From positions 372,001 to 436,000 of the forward strand of contig BDSL01000022.1 in the NCBI GenBank assembly GCA_003116995.1: a DNA stretch of 64,000 nt, read 5' to 3'. The first letter of the stretch is position 1; each line of letters begins with the position of its first letter. Of the stretch, positions 1-11,528 are shown one piece after another. The DNA comes from Yamagishiella unicocca (lineage: Eukaryota > Chlorophyta > Chlorophyceae > Chlamydomonadales > Volvocaceae). The notes under the pieces were generated by a model. It was not told the DNA's origin. It searched no databases and was given only the letters and a program-made list of their open reading frames with translations. The translations under genes and the position numbers were made by a program.

Positions 1-2050
1 CCGGCCATGCACGCACGTGCGACCACGGCAGCATCTTCCTTCTCTGCCGCCATCACTACTGAGGGGATCCCCCCGCTGGTGGACACCACCAAGCCGTTTG
101 CGCCGCGCATAATGTGCTTCCGGCGGCACCGCCGCTGATCTAAGTCCCAGGCGCCCCACCCGCCCAGTGCGCGACGCCTCTCGTCATGGAGCGAGGTGCA
201 TCGCCGGCAGTTCGGGAACAAAAATAACCATGCCGCGCCGCGCGCTCTCCCGCCCCCTTCCCCCCCGTTTCTAAGCTGCCCTCCTGCTCCTCAACCTCTT
301 CCCCGTCCAGTGGGATCTGGATACAGCTGTGGGCGTGTGCGGGGCGCTCGCACAGCTCATGCCGCATGGGGGCCCCTCTGCCAATCTAGTGGTACGGTTG
401 GTCAACCGTGTGCCAGCTGGGACAATGCTTCTGCAACGCGCGGGTCAGGCCGCTCCCAACCAACCTGAGTGTGTTTCAACAGACGCCGCGGAGCTGGAGC
501 CGCTGCTGCAGGTGGTTGACTTTAGCAAGTGCACTGGGGTGCTGGATCCGTGGAGTGGGACTGGGACAAGTGCGCCAGGTGCCGGCACTCCACCCGTCAG
601 ATACACCATGCGTGCAGTGACGCTGGTAACGGAGAATGTCTGCCGCTGCCGCCGTTTGTACCGGTAACTGACGGTGCTGTCCGCTGCTGTGCAGACCTCC
701 GGAATGACGTCCTCTTGTCAGGCCATTATGTTTTCTGCTTGCATTCAGTACTTACTAGGGTAAGCAGGTCAAGTTAATGACTGTTGCCCGTGCGCGGCAG
801 CGGTACTTGCCGATGCGTCAAACAAAGTCAACCGTAAGGTCGTCGAGAGCGACCCGCGGCCACAGCGTTGCGCCAGCTACAAGAAGCTCAAGCAATAACT
901 CACTACCGAATGTCGTGTGGCAGGAGTAGCGGTGCATGCCCTAGTCGGCAAGAGCCTGGCCGGAGCGTAGCAGGCTCCCCAAGTAACGTAGCAGTTATGT
1001 CCTGGTACCCGTAATCGCTGTGCGATGATTCCTAATACGGTGCAACACGCCCGCTAGACCCCGTTGGTCCTCGACACTCATGACCTGCAGCATCGTGGCA
1101 TTGGGCGTTATACCCATTCCCGTCAGTTCATCGCGGAGGCCACTGCTAAGCTGGGCATTCCAGCGCGCAACACCGATGGCAGCACGGAGCGCATGTCCCT
1201 GGCGGAGCTGCGAAGACACCTGGCTCCTGAACCAGCAAAGGATCGGGCCCGGCGTGGTGGCCGCACCGCTTTGGCAGTCAGCCTGGAGTCGCGCCCGGAC
1301 AAGCCCTAGCTCTCAAGCACTGCGTGCAGCAACACACGCGCCGGCGCGGCACCCATAGCGGCCGCCCTGCAAGTCGCGGCGGTGATGCCGCATTGCAGAC
1401 CCGGGTGCACAGCAAACCGCACAACGCAATGACAACACAACGATACCCCTCAAAATGTGTTTTCCTTGTTGGGGGGAGCGGGGAAGTCGCCTGCGGCTTC
1501 TCCTTCACCTACACCACCTAGATGCGCGGCCCTCCCTGGACAAAAGAGGAGAGAGGCTCTTCTCTGTTCTCTCAGCATGCACACACAGCTTAGCGGTAAA
1601 TCAACACACGGTCCCCCGCAACGCACGCCGGTCTCGGACTGCGCCTTTTCCGTGGAGTTTCGCATCTGAGCGGCAAGTCAACAACACACGCACACAAACC
1701 GCCAGCACTAGATGTTGCTGTTACGGCACCATGGACACACGGACATAACTCGCACAGCACAGCACAGCACGCACCGCAGCAGCACGCACGGCGGCCGCAC
1801 GCGTGTGTCGGCAGCTGGCGGCTGGCTGGTTCAACCAGTCATTTCAGTCACATGCCTACGTGGCATCCCCGGAGCGTTCTCAGAACTCAAAACATACGTT
1901 AGCATGGCCTCCAATCGCCATCATCACAAAGAGCGGCGACGCACACCCTAGCTCCTGGAGGTAACGACCCCGCAGCAACCCACCGACCCCACCTTCAACA
2001 GCTTGACATGCCAGTCCGTCAAGTTCAAATACCGTACCTCTTCGCACATA
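1..2050. other. Unassigned left end with possible exon fragments
   Basis: No complete gene can be supported here. The first 138 bases are open on the plus strand and end in TGA, so they could be the tail of a coding exon cut by the window edge. A second piece (311-580) is described separately. A third open stretch on the plus strand, about 1,064-1,309, reads like protein (it contains SLAELRRHL) and ends in TAG, but it has no recognisable domain. From 1,310 to 2,050 there are only short overlapping open frames and CA-rich low complexity. The fragments may be scattered exons of one gene or a decayed element; the sequence does not decide. Confidence 0.3.
311..580 (+). pseudogene. Possible exon with methyltransferase-like DPWSGTGT motif
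   Basis: After a plausible acceptor (CCCGTCCAG, ending at 310) the frame stays open for about 90 codons, starting WDLDTAVGVCG and containing VVDFSKCTGVLDPWSGTGTS. DPxxGTGT is the form of the S-adenosylmethionine-binding motif in DAM-like and other DNA or RNA methyltransferases. The preceding residues, hydrophobic strand then Asp-Pro, fit that motif. A donor-like GGTGCC follows the motif. I cannot join it to further exons with a consistent phase. It is either the downstream part of a gene that starts outside the window or a decayed retroelement-borne methyltransferase-like domain. The function is inferred from one motif only. Confidence 0.3.
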
Positions 2051-2051
2051 A

Positions 2052-2056
2052 TTACA
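2052..2056 (-). terminator. Candidate polyadenylation signal of the SERAC1-like gene
   Basis: On the minus strand this reads TGTAA, the usual polyadenylation signal of volvocine algae. It lies about 306 nt downstream of the SERAC1-like stop codon, a normal 3' UTR length for these algae. Confidence 0.4.
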
Positions 2057-2361
2057 CGTACACATGCACCCAACGGCACACGGTTAGGCGCCGAGTGTTT
2101 CAGCCGCACCCGCGCCTTGCCCGGGGACCCTTGGCGCTCAGTGCGGCCCACCCAGGCCTCCGCCGTGGCCGCGCGGGCCCCCGGATTGTTGGCAGGGCGC
2201 AAAACACATTGAAGACGCACGTCAACAGTAGCCACAAGCCCGCCACCCGCCTGACTTCCATCCACACCGAACCAGCGGGCTACACAACACACAAAGACAT
2301 TCACACAATGCCCTCTGGACCACGGCATCCTCTTCCCCGCCTCCGCAACCCCCCGCCTCCG

Positions 2362-5300
2362 CTACCCGCCGCCCGGCGCCGCCGTGCGCATCGCGTGTCG
2401 TACCATGTCCCGCACGACCGTGTACGCGGGCGCGGTTTTGCCGGCCGGCTTGCAGCAGTCGATGTGGTCGTTGTCGGGCAGCGTCAGGGCGGCTCCGAAG
2501 CCGGGGTAGGCCGAGTCGGGCGCGACGATGATGATTCGAGGGATGACTCCGGACAGCTGTGTGGGCTGCCCCTCCAGCAGCGACACCACCCGCAGACTGC
2601 CGGCCTGGGTGTCGTGGAGCTCCCGCAGCCGGTCGTTGAGGCTTAGCAGGTGGGGGCCTGCGCCGCAAGGAAGAGGGCGGGCGGGCCCCCACCGGGAGTT
2701 AGGAGACCACATGGGGGTTTCGAGGAAGACCCGTGGATGTGAGAAAAACCGTCGTTTAGAACATGGGGGTGAGGCGGTTGGTTGCATATTACCGGCATCG
2801 ACGCGAACCGAATGCGGCAGATATTGCCGGGCTCGGAGGTCGGGGGATGTGCTGCAGGTGGGTTCACAGACCTTCACGAACTGAGCACAGGAGCGGACGA
2901 GTCGTGCAGTCCTTGATTCCCGGCCGAACCACCGCGGAACACGGCGGTATCACATCACCCGGGATGGTGAGGTTTCAGCCCCCCAGGGACGGCCGTTCTT
3001 CAGTCCGGACGCACCACGCCAGAAGACGACGATATCAGCTCCCAAGGTACGGCAGCTCGGATCCAGCACAGGGCCCCTCCCGCCCCCTCGTCGCCCACCT
3101 ACCCGGCGTGAGGCGCGCCAGGGAGGGCGCCGGTAGGGCCCCAGGCAGATGCCGCAGCTTCCAGCCCATGGCCGCCAGGCCGTTGCCGAAGTGCGGGGTG
3201 CCGTAGAAGACGATGCCCCGGGTGGAGGGCGCCAGGGCGGCGTGGGGCCCGCCTGCAGGGGGGCCAGAGAGGAAAGGGTGGAGTTGGTGGGCGGAAGCGA
3301 GCAGGCGGAAATCCCCTCCCGCTTGCGCCCCCGCCTATCTCTCCGTCCGCATGCCCACCACCCATCCACCCCACACGGTAGTGCGCTCGCCTGCCGCTTC
3401 CGCCCTCCTCCCTCGCAACCTCCTCCCTGGCCTGCGCACCCGCAGCCGCCTGGTCCATGCTCCTGGCCAGCATCTCCTTGACCAGCAGGCCCCCCATGGA
3501 GTGGGCCACGAACACCACGGGGCGCTGACCGGTGCCTACACCCGCCGCCGCCAGCTGGCCCATCACGCGGCTCACGTTGTCCTCCAGGGGCAGGGACTCG
3601 CCCTGCGGCACCACGGCGGCGTACGGTAGGGTACGGCGGTGTATGACGAATACGACAATGCACGGCAGTGCACGGCAATGTACGGCAGGGTGGTGATTGG
3701 GTTGTGCGTTTCTGGGCAGGGGGGTGTCGGTGGGGAAGGGGAGGGGGAGAGGTGCTGTGGGCGGTGGTTAGGGAGATGGGGGGGGGGAGATCGCCGCCAA
3801 ACCCACCTCCCAGGCCGACAGCGGCGCCAGGTACTCCACGCTCAGCAGCCTAGCTCCAGGGAAGTCCTCCGCCAGCCACGTGGACGGCCAGCAGGCGGAG
3901 CGCTCCATGTGGGAGGCGGCCGACCCGCGGGTCATGACGCCCGCCTTGCGCCAGGTGATGAATGGCCCGCCGCGGATGCCGTGGATGAACACCACATCGA
4001 CCTGCGGCGGTGCACCTTCCGCCGCCGGCGTGTCGGCGCCGCAGGTGAACGGCGGCGAAGGCACGGCGTCGCCGCCTGCGGCGTCGTCGGGGTAGGGCGC
4101 CGGATAGGGAGCTACTGCGGCGGCGGGTACGAGAGACCGGTCCGGAGTGCTGCTACTGCTAGGAGCCGCAGCTACAGCTACCGCGACTGCCCCTACTCCG
4201 CGACTGCCGCCGTTGTCCCGGGGCCCACTGGAGGCGGAGCCGGGGCTTCCTCCCGCGCCCGTCGGCGGCGCCGGCTGCGGCGCAGGAGTGGCAGCAGCGG
4301 CTCCGCCGCCGCCGCCGTGGCCTGTGCCTGACGGCGCCGTCACGCGGGCGGCAGACTGCGGCGGCTCCGCCGCCGTTGCTGCCACCACCAGCGGCGGCGG
4401 CGGCAGCGGAGAGCTGCTGCCGCCGCCGGTAGTAAGGGTGCCGCCCCCGACCAGGGGCGTCGCGCCCCACAGCCACATCGGCAGGGACGATAAGGACCAC
4501 AGCGCACCACGGAGCGTCGCCGCCGCCGCTGGCGGCGGCGAAGGGGCTGCATACGGCGCCGCCACCGTGTCCGAGCCTGGGCCTGCTGTGCGCCCAGCGG
4601 CCGTTATTAGGCAACCAGGGGCCGTACAGTACGAGTCAGAAGCAGCCGCGGAAGTGGCGGAGGTTCCCCCGCAGCTGGACCCCGCCGCCGCCGCCACCAC
4701 CAGCGCCGCCGCGCGCGGCGGCGGCGGCGGACGCGGCGGCGGCGCTGCTTCCGCCGCCGGTATTGTGGCCGCCAACGCAGCGCCAGGAGGCGCTTGGCCC
4801 GTCGGCAGCCGAGGGGCCGCGGCCATCGCGTCTTCGGCTGGCGTCGCAGGGGCGGCGGATATCGCCGCCGCCGCCGCCGCCGTCGCCTCCGCTGCGCCCA
4901 CCGCCGCCGCGGCGGCCTGCTTGACCAGCGCCCAGTGATGCTTCGCAGCGGGATCCAACAAGTGGATTCCGTCAAGGAACACCGGCGGCAGTGGCGCCGC
5001 CGGAGGCCGCGCCGCCGCCGCCGCCGCCGCGGCCGCCGCCGGCTGCGGCGATGCCGTCCCCCACGGCCCCGTGCCTGGCATCGCCGCCGCCGCCGTGGCC
5101 GCCGTGGCCGCCGCCGCGTCGGCATCAAGCGCCGCCATGTGTAGCAAGGCACGAGTCGCGTTACTGGACAGGCGGCAGTCGCTGCTGGTGGCGGCGTGGC
5201 GAAGCCACGACAGCCAGCCGCTCCAGCTGCCACCACCGGGCGACACCGTAGTCACAGCCGCCGCCGCCGCCGCCGTCGTCTCGGGCCGCCTGCCGGCGGC

Positions 5301-8300
5301 ACCGCCGCCAAGGGTGTCCTGTGCCTCCGGCAGCAGCGCCACCAGGGCCAGCATGCGAGCGACCTGCCGCTGCAGGCACAGCGAAGGTCCGCCCTCGTGA
5401 TCAGACATGAGCTCCGAAACCACCGGAGGCGCCTGCGGCTGTTGCGGCTGCTGCGGCTGCTGCTGGTTACGCGCCGCCGACGACAGCGCAGGTGCTGTGG
5501 CAGCGGTGGCGGCGGCGGCGGCGGCAAAGGCCACGTCCACCGCGGCTGCGGCTGTCGCTGCCGCCTCCTTTGCCACGGCCCGCTCGACCTGCTCGGTGCC
5601 GGGCTGGCCCTGCTCCTGCAGAACGACCCGCGGGTCGTCGGCGGTGCGCGTGAGGCGGTGCAGCAGCGGCAGCACGCCGCGTTGCAGCAGCCAGCGCTGC
5701 TTGGCGGGATCAGGCGCCACGATGGCGCACAGGGCCTGCCGGGGTGGGGGGGAGGGAGAGCCGCGCGAGGGATACTTGTACGAAGCATTTTAAAACCTGC
5801 ACCGTTCGACTCCAACCCCAGCCCCCTGCAACCGTTACGCACCAACCCCCCCACAAGGCCCGCGTCGAACACTGCGGCGTGCCGACGCCTCCACCTTCCC
5901 ATCCCCCTTCCGTTCCACATGTACGACAGGCAAACGGCGTGCGGATTCCAGCCCCGGCGCCGCACCTCCAGCGCGTCCGCCGCCTTGCGCTCCGCCACCA
6001 CCACATCCACCACGTACGCCGCCTGCCGATATGCCGCGGCGGCTCGGCGGCTGCTGTCGTCATGGAGGGGCCGGCCCACCATGCCGCTGCCCGCCAGCTC
6101 GAACTCCAGGTGCGGCGGCAGCGGGGCCGAGTCCTCCGCCACGGCATCCGCCGCTCGCTCCAGGGCATCAGCCACCGACTGCCGACCCGCGGGTCGCCAG
6201 GGACGGACAGGGTGAGAGGGGAGGAAAGCGCAAAGTAGCCTGATCAGGACTCGTCATACAGCTATTGAATGAGAGTATGCACTACCGTGCACTCCCTGTG
6301 CTGCCTCTCAGCCCGGGTCCAGCCCTGAGGAGCCTCTCCTCAACGCTCAAACACACCTTTCACTCGCCCCCTCAAACCCGCCCCCGGCCCAGGCCCACCG
6401 CCTCCCGTCTCCCCGCAGCCCCCCATCCCCCCTCACGTACCCGCACGTAGCTCGGCAGCACGGGCACCACGTGGACCAGATCCTGTGGAGCGCGGGGCCC
6501 CTCGGCGTACACGAGTGATGTGTACGGCAGGGTGAGCGCCGCCAGCTCCGAAAGCAGGCGGCTGAGCCAGTAGTGCGCAGCCTTCGGGGAGCAAGTCAAG
6601 CAAGGGCATTACGCGGATGGAGGGAGGGCGGACATCAGGAGGGGTGTCGGCGCCGCTTTGTCGAGTCAAGAGGTAAGGCGGCTTTGGTGAGAGGTAAGAC
6701 GGACGGGGTGGTGGACGAGCAGTGACGAGGGGATGCAGAGGGGCCGAGTTCCTCCGGTGGGTTGTGCGCGCCGTGAGGTGGTAAGCGAGGGCCGAAGTGG
6801 GACCAGGGGGGCGCCAGGCTTGCGGAAGGTGCGGGTAAATGGTATCCGGGCGGGGAGGGCGGGGTAAACGACCCACCATCGCACTAACGCGAAACCGGAG
6901 CCCCGCCACGAGGCCGCTCCCTATTCCCTGCCCTTCATAACCGCTCCCGGTGCCCCGAAAACCACCTTCCGGGGCCCCTTTACCTTTTACCCACTTTTAA
7001 CCCGTCTTCAGCCCCGCTTTCCAAACACCCACCCACGCACTCACCCACCATCCTCTTCTCATATCAGCCCATCCCGACCCGAACCTACCCCCTCCGACCC
7101 GACCCGTCCCTCCGACCCCCCGACCTGGAGGCCCTGGTTGCCCGACATGTGGGAGAGAGCTGCAGGGAGGGCGGGGGCCGGGAGCCGGGAGCGGCCGGGG
7201 CGGGGCGGGGCAGCCAGTAGGTTCAGCGACTCATCGATAAGCCCCGGAGCGCCTGATGTACCCGCCTGCTGCGTCCATGCGCAAGTGCCATGCACGCAGG
7301 GGGGGGCCCGGCGATGAGGCAGTCACCGCCCGGCAGCCGCGAGCCGCACTGCTCGTGGCGCGTACCACCTCAGGACTAAGGTGCCAAGTTGCCCTGCGCG
7401 TTCCGAAACCCACCGCAACCACACCTTCCCTGCCCGCTCCGGAACCCACCAGCCAGCGCGGTCACCACGCTGCCCCGCAGCGCCCCAGTCGCCCGCTCCC
7501 GCTCCCGCTCCCGCTCCGAACCGCCGCCCGCTTGAGACGAGTGCGGCGGCAGCGTCAGCCACGCCGGCAGCCCCGACAGGCCCCGCCCGCGCGCCTCGCT
7601 CGTGGCAGGCCCACGCCATGCCTCCCGCCCAAGCTGTTGCTGCTGTTGCTGCTGCTGTTGCTGTTGCTGCAAGTGCGGATCCGATGGCGCAGTCGCGACC
7701 CCAGCTGCTGCGAGGGCAGCTGCTGACGCAGCCGACCCCGGTTCGAATCCGTCCGCGCACAGTACGTCCAGTAGCCAGTCCCGCCAACGGGGCACCTGGG
7801 CCTCGGGCAGCAGGGCAGCGCGGGCCAGCTCCCCCACGGCGGCTGCCACTGCGGCGGCCAGGGCGGGGTCCTGGAGCGACATGGGGGGGGGGGGAGAAGA
7901 CGAGAGGGATGCGACGTGAGGGGCGCAGAATTAAGAGCGGTTACACGACAAAGGTATAACGGGGGGGATTGTCAGTGACAGGGTTTGGTGCCGTGAGGGC
8001 GTGTGGCCACGCAAGTCACAGGTGGTGCTGAGCGGAGCCTGCCCACGGTTGTCGGTTGACAGTTGTGTGGTGAGCACTGCGGGCAGCGGCGCGAGGTGCT
8101 GCCTGGCTAGGCTCCGCCCCTCTCTGCCTGTCCCGCCCTGCCCTCGGAACGCATCTCGAAACGTCTGTCCTAAACGGTTTTTCTTTCGTATACGGGTTTT
8201 CCTTGCAAGCCCCGCCCTGCCCTGCTCAGCCCGTCAGCACCTTGACCTGCATGGCCTCCGCACCCCGCTTGCTTTTGACAGCGGCGGCAGCGGCAGCAGG

Positions 8301-8457
8301 AGTGCCGCCGCCGCCGCCACTGGCAGCAGCCGACGTCGACCCACTCGCCGGCGCCGTTCCGCCACGGCCTATGTACCACCTCTTCGTCGCCTTCGCCGCC
8401 GCATCCCTGCCCCCCACCGCCGCCGCCGCCGCCGCGGCCGTCGCTTCCTTCTCCCTC

Positions 8458-8488
<31 letters not shown>

Positions 8489-11400
8489 TCCTGAAGGCGC
8501 CCATTCCCTCGGCCAGCTGCCACAGCAGGTGCGGCATGGTGCTGTTGGAGACCTGCTCCGAAACCGGCGCGCCGCCATGCCGCACCGCGGCCGCCAGCGT
8601 GTCGACCGCGTACGACGCCATGGCGACGTCGCCGGCGGCGGCGGCGTCGGCGGCGGTGTACAGCAGCGGCAGCACGCAACGCGCCAGGTGGTGCGAGTCC
8701 CCCGACGAGCTGTGCTCCGCCATCACACGTGCCAGCCTACAGCATCGGCAGTAGCAGTAGCGTCGGCAGTAGCGCCGGCAGTAACGTCGGCAGTAGCGTC
8801 GGCAGTGGTCGCAGCACCCGCTGGTGATACGATATGCGTGGCCGACGAAGTGGCACTCCCGCCACAAGTCCGCAGCAACGCTAATGCCCATACTCCTCCC
8901 AGTCCGCGCTGACCACTCGCAACTGCGTTACACCGACTCCGCCACCCCCGCCCCACCTCTGTCCTCTGTTCCCGAGCGTCCGCCACTCGCCCGCGCAAAC
9001 CTCGACCGCAGGCGTTCGACCTGCCGCTCAACCCCCAAGTCACGATCCCGGACCGCGGATTTCTTGTACACCCCCGCGTCCCGATCCCTCCCCCCCACCT
9101 CAGCAGCTCCTCTTATCAAACCCCACCTCAGCAGCTCCCACTGCAGCTCCACCGCCGCCCGGTCCTCCATGCCGCTGACCGCCGTCGCCACCTCCGCCAC
9201 CACGCCCTGCAGCCCCAGCCCCGTCAGCTTCGCCCGGTTGGCGCTGCTGCCCGCCGCCCACGCCGCCAGCAGCCCCGCCGCCAGCCGCTGCATCGCCAGG
9301 CTGCCGCCGCTGCGACCGCGGAGCTGCCGGGAGGTGGATGGGTTCCGGAGCCGCAGGTAGCAGGCAGGGGGGCGGTATGAGGGGCATAGGGAGGTGTCAG
9401 CACCGGCGGGTAGGTCGGAGGGGGACGTCCCCACATATCCTCCTGTGCTTATCCTCCCGTGCCCCTCCTCGACCTTCGTCCCAGCCCCGAACCGCCCCGA
9501 CCCGACCCGCACCGACCCGCACCGACTCACCACCTCCACCGCCTCCTGCAGGTCCGCCGTCATGGCCTCCTCCGCCACCCTCGCCTCCGCCGCCCGCCGG
9601 GACAGCGCCGCCGCCACGCCGCTGCTCGCTCGGCCGTCCACCACCGCCCGCAGCAGCCGGGGCACCGCCCCCGGGCGCCCCAGGAGCAGCTGCGAGGCGG
9701 CATCTGCGGGAGGCCGCGAGGGAGGGGTGCAACCCGGGGGTGGGGACGAGGTAGCGAGGGGCCTGATTCGTGGGGAACTGTGGGAAGACAAACGAGCGGG
9801 GCGGAGGCCGGGGAGGACGGCCCCAGCCTGACGGCATCCAAGGGGCCGTACCGCGTTCCATTGCCGTAGGCCGTGGGGCCGTACCGCGTTCCATTGCCGA
9901 AGGCCGTGGGGCCGTATCACGTCCTATTGCCGTAGGCCGTGGGGGCGTATCACGTCCTATTGCCGTAGGTTGTGAGGCCGTACCACGTCCTATTGCCGTA
10001 GGCGGTGGGGCCGTACCACGTCCTATTGCCGTAGGCTGTGGGGCCGTACCACGTCCTATTGCCGTAGGCCATGTGAGCCCTCTCTTGCTGGCGTCGGTGT
10101 TCCGCGCTGCTGCGCCTCCCTCGCTTTGACAAAGGCGCCGGTATATCCCGGAAAGTGAGGAGGACTAGGACTCGCTGCCCACCTCGCAATGAATACAACG
10201 CCCGGCGTCAACGCACGCCCCCTACCATCTTGCAGCAAGCTCTCCAGCGCCCGCTCCGCCTCCCGTGACCTCGTCACTGCCGCCGTCGCAGTGGGCTCCG
10301 CTGCCGCGGCACCCTCCGCCTCCGCCCCGCCCCGCTCCTCCGCCAGCGCCACATCAGTACGCTCCCCCTCTACCCCCCTGTTGCTCAGCCGTGTCCCCGT
10401 GCCCTGTTCCCAGTTCACGCCGTCACCGCTACTGCCGCCGCCGCCGTTGCTGCTACTGCCGCCGCCACCGTTGCTGCTACTGCCGGCACCACCGTTGCTG
10501 CTACTGCCGCCGCCACCGTTGCTGCTACTGCCGCGACTGCCGATCGGCTCCGGGTACGCCAGCGCGAGCAGCCAGTCCAGGAAGTAGCCCCCGCCCAGGG
10601 CGACGAGGTGGCGGCGGGCGGGGGGGTCGGCCGCCAGGTCGGCCACGGTCGTGGCCAGGGCGGCGTGGAATTGCCCTGGGTGGAGGGGACAGGGCGGGGA
10701 GGGAGGGAGGGAGGCGCGAAAGGGTGGGGCGGGGAGAGCGGGTGGGACGAGGACGGGCGGGTATGGGCATGATAACACGTGTGGAGCGGTCTGTGGGATG
10801 TGGGTCGGGCTGTTGCTGCTACTGCCGGTAGTGCTGCTGTGCGGGCGGACGTACTGACTGCTGGGCGCAGATGAGGTGTGCTCATTAAATGTACGGCGCG
10901 CCCAGCGTGTCTCAGGCAGACGCGACAACGGCAAGTTTGGTTTGCAAGTATGTTTGTAGGGACAACGGAAATCGCCAACAGCGTCAGTGCGTGCGTTCCG
11001 CAGTCCCGACCGTAACCCCAAGCATGACACGCCAACCTGAGTCAAATCGCCGCTGCTGCACGGCATCCAGCGCGGACGTTACGGCGGTTCGCAGCAGTGC
11101 GCCGGCCACTCCCGTCGCTTGCCTGAGGCTGCTTGCGGCCTCCAAGGCATGCTCCTGTAAGACAAGTGGATGCCAGCGCCGGGCCGGCGGGCAAGGGAGA
11201 GCGCTCGAGATCGGCGCGCTCGGGGCATGTACAGACGTGTGTACGTGGCAGGATTGTTTTGGCGCTGGAGATCGTTGGCTAGGTATGATGGATTTGCTAC
11301 GTTTGGCGAATGTTTCTGCAGGGGGACGTGCACGGAGGCAGGGCGTTGGATTCGGGGACGGCGCGCGCGCACCTGCGCATATTCGCTCGTCGTCTGCCCG

Positions 11401-11528
11401 CGCTCCTGGGCCTGTTCCCGAATCTGCCCTTCGATAACAACAATACTTGCAGCTCCACCGCACGCTGTCACCGCCCACAGCCATCTGCGATGCCGCGCCG
11501 TGCGCACCGCACTGCGCGATAGCGCCAT
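2362..11528 (-). CDS. SERAC1: SERAC1-like serine hydrolase (alpha/beta-hydrolase)
   Basis: Predicted hydrolase of the SERAC1 family, which in animals acts at ER-mitochondria contacts in phospholipid handling. Spliced model (14 exons, 1,675 aa): 11373-11528, 11037-11154, 10226-10675, 9531-9703, 9127-9323, 8241-8736, 7466-7870, 7125-7265, 6441-6581, 5966-6178, 3807-5735, 3440-3602, 3103-3252, 2362-2657. All phases fit, but exons 7-8 and the end of exon 6 (8241 or 8247) are the least certain. The N-terminus is basic, then hydrophobic (TACGGAASIVVI), like the mitochondrial/membrane anchor of SERAC1. Helical, ARM-like segments follow, interrupted by Ala, Gln and Ser/Gly/Asn runs. The hydrolase domain is C-terminal: VDVVFIHGIRGG (about 1409), the nucleophile elbow VFVAHSMGGLL (Ser about 1508), GIVFYGTPHFGN, and PDNDHIDCCKP (probable catalytic His about 1642). 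It is much longer than animal SERAC1 (about 650 aa) because of low-complexity insertions. The ATG at 11528 is chosen because it opens the basic leader. Confidence 0.9.
9838..10078. repeat. 33-bp tandem repeat in SERAC1-like intron 3
   Basis: About seven head-to-tail copies of a 33-bp unit with core GGGGCCGTACCRCGTYCYATTG and the spacer CCGTAGGCYGT. It lies entirely inside the intron between exons 3 and 4. The unit is a multiple of three without stops in several frames, which creates artificial open frames on both strands. No coding role is supported. Confidence 0.85.
10437..10545 (-). repeat. 24-bp coding repeat, Ser-Ser-Ser-Asn-Gly-Gly tract
   Basis: Inside exon 3 of the SERAC1-like gene a unit of about 24 bp repeats four to five times. 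It encodes SSSNGGGG-type units on the minus strand. It is a flexible linker expansion in frame with the gene. Confidence 0.7.

Noticed and set aside
7735..7752. GGTTCGAATCC, resembling a tRNA T-loop
   Set aside because: It lies within an in-phase coding exon of the SERAC1-like gene, and no acceptor, D or anticodon arms can be formed around it.
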